48,960 bases of DNA from Stentor coeruleus (Eukaryota > Ciliophora > Heterotrichea > Heterotrichida > Stentoridae): the NCBI GenBank assembly GCA_001970955.1, contig MPUH01000509.1, positions 1-48,960 of the forward strand, given 5' to 3'. Each line of letters starts with the position of its first letter. Positions within the stretch are counted from its first letter, which is position 1. Positions 40,665-48,960 of the stretch are shown here, piece after piece. The notes under the pieces were generated by a model, which was not told the origin of the DNA, did no database searches, and worked only from the letters and a program-made list of their open reading frames with translations. The position numbers were made by a program, and so were the translations under genes.

Positions 40665-41147
40665 ATGATCCACTTTATCCTGTTGATAAGCAGACATGGT
40701 AAAATCCGACTTTCCAAGTACTTTTCCACATTTTCCAACAGCGAAAGGGAAAAAATGCAAAAAGAGGTACACATCATATAGATAAAATCCATGGTAATCG
40801 GAAGAAACAGCAAACTTTGCAACTTCCTCGAGTTCCGTGACATGATTTTAGTTGCCAAGCGATATGCAAGTTTATATTTCGTCACAGCAATTGACAAAGA
40901 AGAAAACGAGCTTCTAACCTTAGATGTTGTACATTTCTTTGTAGAATTACTAGACAAATACTTCAAAAACGTTTGCGAACTTGACATTATTTTCAATTTC
41001 CACAAAGCTTATTATATACTTGATGAAATGGTCGTGGCTGGATATATGCTAGAGACTAGTAAAAAGCAAATCATTAGACTTATTAGCAATCAGGATGAAA
41101 TCATGGAAGAAGCTCGTGAAGAAGCTGTTCCACGTAAGAATAATTAG
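40665..41147 (+). CDS. AP1S: AP-1 clathrin adaptor sigma subunit
   Basis: 155-residue small chain of a clathrin adaptor, from exons 40665-40766 and 40782-41147 with the intron GTACACATCATATAG. Exon 1 gives MIHFILLISRHGKIRLSKYF, the beta strand start of all sigma chains. Exon 2 gives SKLCNFLEFRDM, KRYASLYFVTAID, NELLTLDVVHFFVELLDKYF and the invariant VCELDIIFNFHKAYYILDE. RYASLYF, NELLTL and ELLDKYF are closer to AP-1 than AP-2 sigma. The subunit stabilises the complex and helps to recognise acidic dileucine signals at the trans-Golgi or endosomes. The CCDC61 gene starts only 37 bases after its TAG stop. The symbol marks the subunit class. Confidence 0.94.
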
Positions 41148-41184
41148 TTTACTTTTCAATTGAGATTATTACTAATTCACACTA

Positions 41185-42105
41185 ATGGAAGTTCAGAAAA
41201 TATTTGAAGATACTTTTCATTTGAAGAAGTATGTGATTTCTTTGAATGTAACTCTTGGGACTTTGCAGATGACGATTTTTGAGGAAGGATCTGCCACAAT
41301 GTGGAAAGGGTCTTTTACGCAGAGTTATATAGAAGACCTGACTTCAAAAACAGGAAATTTCAAGCAATACAAAGTGTTCTGCAAGATGCTGTTATCAGGA
41401 CTTGAAAAAACCAGTCAAAGTGTAATAATCGACGTCCTCACCCAAGAAGAATTTGAAAATATCCGCAGTGAGCCTAAGCCGGGAAGGAATCTCAAGCTCT
41501 ATATGATAATGACTTACATAGTCGAATTTGATAAAGTTCACTACCCCCTGTCATTATCTTTAGCAAACAAGAAAAAGTTTTCATCAAGTCAAGATTTAAA
41601 AGTTTTACAAGACGAATTATCTGAGTTACGTCTTGTAAAACAAGAAAAAGACATAATGGAAAAACGCTTAGAGACTATGATTTCTGATAGAGATAAAGAA
41701 ATATATTATTTAAGTAAAGAAAAAGAAGAACTTCAGACTGAACTGGATAAAATCAAAAACCAAATGGATAGTATTATAGAACAATTAGAAAGTCAAGCTA
41801 AAATCAATACAAATAAATCAGTGAAAATCAATGAAGAGCTTAAATTGCAGAATGAGAAGCTTGAAAATGAGGTTGAAAAGATGAAAAAAGAAGCGAAAAG
41901 CCTTAGAGACGAACAGAAAAAAGATAAAAGTCGGATTTTGCAATTAGAAAGCGAACTTAAAGGATTTTTCGATAAGAGTAAATCGAATAGGCCTAAGTCT
42001 ATAACAGCTAGTGCAAGTCAACTTCAGAGATCGGTGGCTTATGAACCGAATGAGTTGAATAATCGTTTGTCTAGACTTAGGTCATTGTTAGAAATCTCAA
42101 AATAA
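41185..42105 (+). CDS. CCDC61: CCDC61/VFL3-type basal body protein
   Basis: 306-residue protein. Residues 1-135 form the XRCC4/SAS-6-like head of CCDC61: LKKYVISLNVTLGTLQM, MWKGSF, IEDLTSKTGNFKQYKVFCKM and YIVEFDKVHYPLSL, the diagnostic stretch (family: KTGNFKQF...VEFDRIHYPL). Residues about 150-270 are a continuous coiled coil for dimerisation, and a basic Ser-rich tail follows. CCDC61 (VFL3 in Chlamydomonas) anchors basal-body fibres and aligns cilia, fitting a ciliate cortex. It lies 37 bases after the AP-1 sigma stop codon on the same strand. No introns. The start begins exactly where the head domain should. Confidence 0.93.
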   Translation: MEVQKIFEDTFHLKKYVISLNVTLGTLQMTIFEEGSATMWKGSFTQSYIEDLTSKTGNFKQYKVFCKMLLSGLEKTSQSVIIDVLTQEEFENIRSEPKPGRNLKLYMIMTYIVEFDKVHYPLSLSLANKKKFSSSQDLKVLQDELSELRLVKQEKDIMEKRLETMISDRDKEIYYLSKEKEELQTELDKIKNQMDSIIEQLESQAKINTNKSVKINEELKLQNEKLENEVEKMKKEAKSLRDEQKKDKSRILQLESELKGFFDKSKSNRPKSITASASQLQRSVAYEPNELNNRLSRLRSLLEISK

Positions 42106-42474
42106 GCATTAATGAGTTTAATAGGATAAATTTATAATTATATCTTGGTATATGTATATTAAAATATCTTATAAGAAAGCTTTATATGATTAGTTTATAA
42201 TGTATGAAAATTTAGGATTTATGATTTAAGGTGTTATATTATTTTTATTATCTGGTGTGTTTATAACAATTTTATTTTGGACTCTGGATAATAATAATGA
42301 GTTTTATTGATATTTACTCAATAAAATGATTTTTTTTAACCTTTGAGAAGTTTATTATTATAAAATATGTAGAGTCTGAAATACATTTTTGCCCGTTAAA
42401 GCTTAACTAGAAAAAAATTATATGAAAGGAACTGAACTAGAAAATATAAAATTAAAATGATTGATTAAAATTCA

Positions 42475-42589
42475 GTTTTATCAATCATGATAATTTTGGT
42501 TGATGAGGTTTTATTTAAAACTTACAAATGCNGTTTTATCAATCATGATAATTTTGGTTGATGAGGTTTTATTTAAAACTTACAAATGC
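42475..42589. repeat. 57-base duplication around an N
   Basis: Bases 42475-42531 and 42533-42589 are identical copies on each side of N at 42532; an unmerged contig overlap. Confidence 0.85.
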
Positions 42590-42824
42590 TTGAAGTTAGT
42601 TTTACTAGAAAAATAGAAAATTAGAATTTTTAAAAGGAGTTTCGGTTGTGCCGGATAAAGTTGATAAGACAATGTGTTTTTGATAGATATGTTAAGGTTG
42701 ATATTNCTTGAAGTTAGTTTTACTAGAAAAATAGAAAATTAGAATTTTTAAAAGGAGTTTCGGTTGTGCCCGGATAAAGATGATAAGACAATGTGTTTTT
42801 GATAGACATGTTAAGGTTGATATC
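42589..42824. repeat. About 110-127-base duplication around an N
   Basis: Copies before and after N at 42716 are near-identical, with small differences (GTGCCGG versus GTGCCCGG; AAAGTTGAT versus AAAGATGAT; GATAGATATG versus GATAGACATG). Two joints lie back to back here, pointing to a hard-to-assemble or heterozygous spot. Confidence 0.8.
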
Positions 42825-45210
42825 TTATATTTAAAAGTATTAAAAATACTAATTCTGTTAGAGCTAATAAGGGTTCAGTGTAAAATAATAAATTTATGAG
42901 CAGTTTATTTACATAATTATTATGCTTAAAATCATAAAATAACTAGTTTTGTTTGTATAAATTAAATACAATTGATGAATAAATAATAAACTATTCTGTA
43001 AGAACTAAACCTTATACTTATTTCTAATTGAAATGTATAAAACATATGACTTTTTAAGCTTTACAAAATTATTATATAATATTTTCCTATAATCATACAT
43101 TATCTAACATAAATTCAATATATGTAACTAATTCAGCATTTTTCTTAAGCCAAAAACTTAGAAAATTTAGATTAAAATCTTGATTATCGGATAAGCATAT
43201 TGAGTTTAATCATATATATCTAATTTAGTTGTCTTATATAAAATTCAATAGGCTTAATAATAAAATAATTCAGAGCATCCTTTTTTATGTATAATATAAT
43301 AGTTAAAGACCTAGATATGACAATAATTTTAGTACAAATAATTTTTGGATAAACATTTTCTTGTTTATTTTAGCGATATACTAAATAAACATAATACCGA
43401 ATAGCTAAAATATATGTAACAACAATAATATATATAACCCAAAAAGCCTTTAATACAATCAAACTTTATGTATATCTACTATAATAATTTCTAATAAAAA
43501 TAATCAACTTTATTACAATTATCTTTTGTCTAAATTTATCTAAGAATTAGACTGTGTCTGATTTTTGTTATAATTAAAGCTAGTGTTAAAGAATATTTTC
43601 CCTTGGATTTTACAAATTTTAAAATTCAAGCGAATATTTTCAATCCTTTGACCCCAAATCTTTGATGATTCTATATTTTTAAATAAATTTTATATTTAAG
43701 CTTGAAACTATAGTTTATAATCATATAAGTTTATATTCATCATTCCCATTTTCATCTGCATAGAAAAAATTTTTTCAGATTATCTTACCATTTGTCTAAC
43801 CAAAATCAAAGAAAAACCTTAAAAGAAATCAAAAACAAAGATAAAAAACTTCAAAGTTTTCCTCCTTAAAAAAGCCAATAACTTTTCTCAGTAATAATAA
43901 TATTTCTAAGTTTGTTTATGCTTACCTAAAAAGAAAAATTCTTCTAAAACCGAAAAAATATATTTAATCACAACAAAAGTATTTTATTTAACGTATAGCG
44001 TCAAAATGTCCTAAAAAATATTTCAGTGTTTAATATTTTTGCTTTTTGATATACTTTATTTATATTCTAATATCGTAAACTAAATAAACCCTAACACTAA
44101 ACCTATAAAGAAAACCATTATTCTATACACTCAAAAAGGAAAAACAAAAATTCCCCTAAAAGATCGCTACGAATATCTTAAATTTCCCTTACATAAAACT
44201 AGTCGAAAATACATATACAAATATATATTTGGAATATTTTAAAATAAATGGTATAATAAAAGTTTCATATATGCATATAAAATTTTAATATGTTCTTTAG
44301 GAAAGTCTTCAAGTAGATTAAATGAGAAGTAAGCTTTCTATTAACTCTAAAAATTAATAGTAAGTTGCTAGACCAGTTCAGAGAATTAGAAAGTTTTATG
44401 AACTCTTATGTTACAGAAAAGAAAATTAGAAAAAATATACGAGGACTTTCTTATTAAAATTCATGATTTTCAAGCTTAGAAGGTAACAAAAATAAACTAA
44501 ATGTGAGGATTAGCTTTATTTGTACTAGTCTTTGAGCTTTTTAGAACTTTTTATATGAATTAACTAAATCCATAAATCCAAAAAATCCCCTTAAACACTT
44601 GGTAAATGTTTTCTGTCTTTGTTATAATAAATATTTACTTTAAGCCTAGTTTTAATTAGGAAACTAGCTTTGGAGGAATACTTAGAACTCATAGAAAAAA
44701 ATAAATTTTGATCGTGTGATGGAATTTTATTCAATACTATGTGTTTGCAAAAATACAATTAAAAGGTAAATGCTAGTTATAAGATATTTTACTGAAGATC
44801 TTTATGTATTTTCAACTAAAAAGTCAATATCAAAGATATTACTTTGATATGAAATTGGCTTAAAGAGATATAAAGTCTTATATTCAACAAAACCTCTTAT
44901 AAATGGTTATTTTATTAGTGATTCATATTTAATATCTAGCATACACACGAAATAACCTATTCATCATCAACACCCTTAAATCATAAACTCTAATCCCAAG
45001 CTTCACGACAAATCGAATTGCAAAATTCCTTCATTTCAAGCATAATCCTCAAGTTTTTACAAACTGCCCAGTATCCTAACGACCTCAAAAAAAAATCTGT
45101 GCCAATCTGTTAAGTTTTATATATAAATTTCATCCTACCTCATATAATTTTTAGATAAATAATAAAAGTATCTCTTCAGTTATAATAATAAAAACCATTA
45201 TTGGATAAAA

Positions 45211-45876
45211 ATGAAAGAAATTGTTTCCATAGACTTAAAGGCCCTCGACCTTCAGTCACAAATGACTGAGTTTTCAAGGAAAGTTAAAGAAGAGACCCTG
45301 ATTCGAAGTCTTTTCTTATCTTATAAACCGCAAATCAAAGGGCATCCCAAAAAAGAATACCTCCGTTGCAAACTTATACGTGGACATAAAAGAGCGAACA
45401 GAAAAATCAAAAAAGGCAAACTTTTATACAACAACCAGAAAGAAATGAGTGATCGGGGTAAAAAAAATTGGCAGAGTTTGATTAATGTTTACTTTAAGCA
45501 CCCATCAGCTCTTGATTCTGTTAGCAAGACTTTATTTGAACCAATAAAATTCAAAACCAAGTCTAAGCCAAGTTTAGAAACTAGTCGAAGCTTTAACACT
45601 GATTTTTGTAAACGTTATTTTGCTAATAATGGTGTTCGTGAAAGTTATTATTACTATATCGAATATATTTTCAGTGATTTGAATCCTGAAGAACTTAGCA
45701 AATATCTTGGCTTCACTTGTTGTTCTAATGAAAATCATAATTTGGAATGCGCTTACAAATGGGTGCTGATGAAAAGGTATGCGAATCAAATAATTATCCA
45801 AGATCTACGACTTGAACCATGGTTCCCTGAGAATTTCGACCTCTTGCCTCCAATAGCCGACTTTTTAGGCAATTAA
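45211..45876 (+). CDS. Hypothetical basic protein
   Basis: 221-residue protein without introns. The N-terminal third is polar and basic (CKLIRGHKRANRKIKKGKLL); the C-terminal third is ordered and aromatic-rich (ESYYYYIEYIFSDLNPEELS, CAYKWVLMKRYANQI, EPWFPENFDLLPP). A CC pair and another Cys (TCCSNENHNLEC) could suggest a metal site, but the spacing is not typical. The family is unknown. It is the only gene in the last 6.8 kb. Codon use (AAA, AAC, CTT) is normal for the window. Function unknown. Confidence 0.7.
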   Translation: MKEIVSIDLKALDLQSQMTEFSRKVKEETLIRSLFLSYKPQIKGHPKKEYLRCKLIRGHKRANRKIKKGKLLYNNQKEMSDRGKKNWQSLINVYFKHPSALDSVSKTLFEPIKFKTKSKPSLETSRSFNTDFCKRYFANNGVRESYYYYIEYIFSDLNPEELSKYLGFTCCSNENHNLECAYKWVLMKRYANQIIIQDLRLEPWFPENFDLLPPIADFLGN

Positions 45877-48800
45877 AAGAGAAGATCTTTACATAATCAT
45901 TAATTATATTTAGACTATAAAACCTAGACAATATTCTTTTAAGACTAATGAGAAATTCTCTAACCATAATTCTTAGTAACCATATGAATTATGTCTTAGG
46001 AATTTCTATTATCAAAACCTTTATGTTAAATATTCTTCATAGAATTAGCTTGTATTTCTTTTAGATATTGACTGTTATAACTTAGGACTTGAAGTCAAAC
46101 CTAAGCCTAAAAAAATCAATAGCGCCAAGGCAAATGGACTTTTTGCACCATAGAATAAAAAAATTATATAATTATTATCTTTTGTTATTGTACTCCCTAA
46201 AGCACTTAGTATGTTTTGATGACCCATAAGAATCATATTAAGTTAATATATATTATATCTGTTAATCCAATTTTCTATGTGGAGAAACATAAGGGAAAAA
46301 GAATCACCTTTTATTCGATTAAAAAATTCCTGGGTCAAAAGATGAATCAACCTCATGAAAACAAATGTAAACAATTCAACAGAAAACAAAGAAATGGCAA
46401 AACTGCTTAAAAAATTTTGCAAAAATACTTTCTATAGTATGCATATATGGTAAAGAAGAGCAATCTATTCAACTAAAGGAAGATTAAAAAAATACAAGGT
46501 TATATATCTAAAGAAGATATCAAATTAACAACCTAAATCATTTGAAGTTTCAGTAAAATCTGGTAAAAGTAAAAGGAAAACCACAAGTCAGCTAAGGGAA
46601 TATAACAGAGCCTAAGCCACTATTAGAAATAAAAAGTTTAAAATTTCTTAAAAGATTTTTAGCTTAAAAAATATCCCGAATATAAATAGCAAATGCCTTT
46701 ATTCAATATACTTTATCCAGATACAGTCAATATATCACCAGAAAAGATAAAAATATCTTTTTTTGGTCTAAGAAAATAAAGTGGCGTTCTTAGGATTATT
46801 ATTTGAATAACAGAAGTCTTATGTGCTTAGAGATTCTGCAACAACCCCTAAAAAAAGGTAACAAATTTGAATGAATCAAAAATGTACATGCAATTTGTAA
46901 ACAAAATGAAAATTTTATTGCCCGGATGAAGAAATATGAAGATAAGCCGAGTATAGGAACCTGCTAAAAAATAATAAATACAATTATCACTCAAAATTTT
47001 GAGGAATAGGCTAAAATATATTGTCAAAAGGCATGTCAGCATAATATTACCCCTAAGGAAGAGTGATTAAAAAATATGATTGATAAATTTGACTAGAGTT
47101 TAGAATTTCTTGTATTGTGTATAAGTAAATTATCTAAATCTTTTAAGTCATAAAATTAGTTTGAGGCTTTATTTCTATTATTAAATCTTGAATTTCCCCC
47201 TTGCTATGATTGTATAAATTAAATCTGGTATATTGAAAGCTTTTAGGTTCCTGCTTATTTGATATTTGTATTATATTCGACTCTGTATTTTTAATCTATA
47301 CTTTTTAGAAGCAATCTTCAAATACTAAAGCATTAAATTTGAAATGATTTGTGCAAGAATTTGAAAAAACCTCTAAATTTAGCTAAAAATTTATAGAGTT
47401 TCTTCATGGATTTATGGATTTGAGAGAATTTGAAATTCTAATATAGACAAGAAAAATATCTAGCTTTATTACATTTTGTTGTATAAATTGAGCTTTTGAT
47501 GCATAAGAATAAGTATAGAAAAGGTAAAGTATTAGAAATATACCCTATTTTTAAATCTTAGTACCTTTGTATTATAAGATACTTCATTAAGATTTTTTTA
47601 GATTAGAAATCCAACTTTAATATGTAATACACATAGTTGGAAACATAGAATTTATATAAACATTTAAAGTCACTTTATAAAATTTTCCTATTTTAGATTA
47701 TAAGAATTATTTATATTCGTCCCTTTACACAAATTTTCCCACTTGAAATTAGACTAAGGGGTGAAAATATAATAAAATCATCGTGCTTTTTTTGGCACAC
47801 ACAAGAAAAAACAAAAGTTTATAATAAAAAACAAAATGATATAAAAAGCAAACTAAAAAATATAAAAGAAAAGATTTACTTAAGTGAAGCTTATAAATTT
47901 TCAAACTGATAATGCTGATATAAACATATCAGCCAAAATAGTAAATTAAAAATCCTATTCAATACAAAATCCAAGTTTAAATTTATAAATAAAAACTTAA
48001 ATTGCTTGTAAATTTTATTATATAGACTAAGATAATAATAAACTTGTAAATAATTTCGGTATACATTTGCAAAACTATAAAACTAGATCTTAGTAGCACA
48101 AATATCATAGTTAATCTTCATATGTGTGATTAGTTTATTATTTAAAGATAATGTAAATATTATTTAGATATCTACATAATGATTAAATTTTAGGAAATAA
48201 TTTTAGATATAAAAAATTAGTAAATCAGAGGAAATATTTATTAAATATAGAGAACCCTGAAAAAAGCTTTATGAAAATACTCAAATCTTAGAATTTTTCT
48301 TAAAAGCTTTAAAGTTATCTAGAAAAAATATTATTATTTAAGCTACAAAACTATTCAATAATTCTTTTAAGAGTATTTTTTTATAGAGTTTAGATTTTAT
48401 GATTAAAGAGTTATGTTAGCACATTTCTTGTAAAGTATGTAGGATTTATAAGAGAATTAATAATAAGTATTCATAAATTTGAAAAAATTAAAATATACAA
48501 TTGTATAGATATCAAAATAAAATTGACTAAAAATGTATAAAGTTATAATAAAATTATATTGTATTTTATAACAATTAGCAGTGTAGTATTTTATAATAAT
48601 TAAATGAAACTAAACTTTAAGTTTATATAAGAATCATTAATAAGTAGAATAAAAAAAACATAAACTTAAACAAAGAATAGAAACATTTGCATAATATTTA
48701 AATGCTTTAATTATGAAAAAGAATAAATTATCTATATATTAAATAGCTAACTTTTTATAAACCTTTACAATTTTAACTTTTTTATAATACCTTTAAATTA

Positions 48801-48960
48801 TTTATAATATACTGATTATAATAAACCCCTGCTTTAGCTATTAAATTAACCATAATCAAAATCTGAGTAAATTTTAAGTTTCATTTAAAAAAATATATTA
48901 AAGTAAGATAAATATAATAATTTAAAAATTATGGATACATAAATTATTCTTAATTAATAT
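45877..48960. other. Long intergenic, 3.1 kb to the window end
   Basis: No supported gene. The sequence is very AT-rich. A 34-codon open stretch at 46052-46153 and a 64-codon one at 46216-46410 look a little less random than the rest and might be eroded coding sequence, but nothing recognisable is encoded. No telomere-like repeat is seen at the right edge. Confidence 0.5.

Larger units (their letters stand above)
42106..45210. other. Long intergenic, 3.1 kb
   Basis: No gene or intron-joined coding sequence was found. The first 750 bases are G/T/A-rich and contain two N joints; the remainder is very AT-rich. From about 44940 it becomes A/C-rich as the 5' flank of the next gene. Confidence 0.5.

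Noticed and set aside
40592..41005. Antisense reading frame over the AP-1 sigma gene
   Set aside because: Shadow of a well-identified gene on the other strand.
46052..46153. Short open stretch ending KPKPKKINSAKANGLFAP
   Set aside because: It looks like a real C-terminus, but an in-frame TAG closes it just upstream and no standard intron rescues it; too short to call.
46216..46410. 64-codon open stretch
   Set aside because: Lysine/asparagine-rich by base composition, with no domain, no partner exon and no flank signal.
48900..48960. Telomere or chromosome end at the right edge
   Set aside because: No tandem C/A or G/T telomeric repeat; the sequence is plain AT-rich.
1..48960. tRNA, rRNA, snRNA genes, transposons or CRISPR arrays
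   Set aside because: I saw no cloverleaf with a GTTCGA-type T-loop, no rRNA or snRNA consensus, no transposase and no spaced palindromic repeats. A covariance-model scan could still find a small RNA I missed.

Overview
The window is nuclear DNA from a ciliate, most probably the heterotrich Stentor coeruleus or a close relative. Three things point there. The DNA is very AT-rich. Genes are single-copy eukaryotic ones that use TAA, TAG and TGA all as stops. Spliced genes carry introns of only 15 or 16 bases. I reconstructed ten such introns by reading frame. Each is GT...AG and has an A exactly six bases from its 3' end. The species is an inference; introns of this size under the standard code are the known hallmark of Stentor.

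Layout. 1-5.2 kb: coiled-coil and hypothetical genes, including a convergent pair that overlaps by four bases. 5.5-7.1 kb: a probable pseudogene and a three-exon cytochrome b5 protein. 8.8-15.6 kb: a small hypothetical gene, a PWWP/IBD/TFIIS-like chromatin protein, a Tctex1 dynein light chain, a Na+/H+ exchanger and a CDKL-type kinase. 17.0-21.7 kb: two paralogs with an unrecognised C-terminal domain on either side of a Rab2-like GTPase. 22.5-29.2 kb: a long coiled-coil gene head-to-head with an AGFG-type ArfGAP, then a kelch protein. 29.7-35.1 kb: small hypothetical genes, an SLC35F6-like transporter, a tail-anchored coiled-coil protein and an HSF-type factor. 37.0-42.1 kb: a calmodulin-like protein, a hypothetical gene, a NEK kinase, an AP-1 sigma subunit and CCDC61. 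42.1-49.0 kb: almost empty, with one hypothetical gene at 45.2 kb.

There is no operon logic, but two themes recur. One is cilia and basal bodies (CCDC61, NEK, CDKL, calmodulin-like, Tctex1). The other is membrane traffic (Rab, ArfGAP, AP-1 sigma, endosomal-type NHE). I think these reflect the content of a ciliate genome rather than a functional cluster.

Seven single N characters each sit between two copies of the same 34-220 base sequence. They look like unmerged contig ends, and one of them falsely breaks the exchanger gene. The strongest oddity is a 23-base frame-breaking insert in the NEK kinase. It is bounded by perfect 7-base direct repeats, does not match the intron rule, and looks like a retained internal eliminated sequence. 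A second broad signal is strand composition: A/C-rich flanks upstream of genes and G/T-rich flanks downstream.
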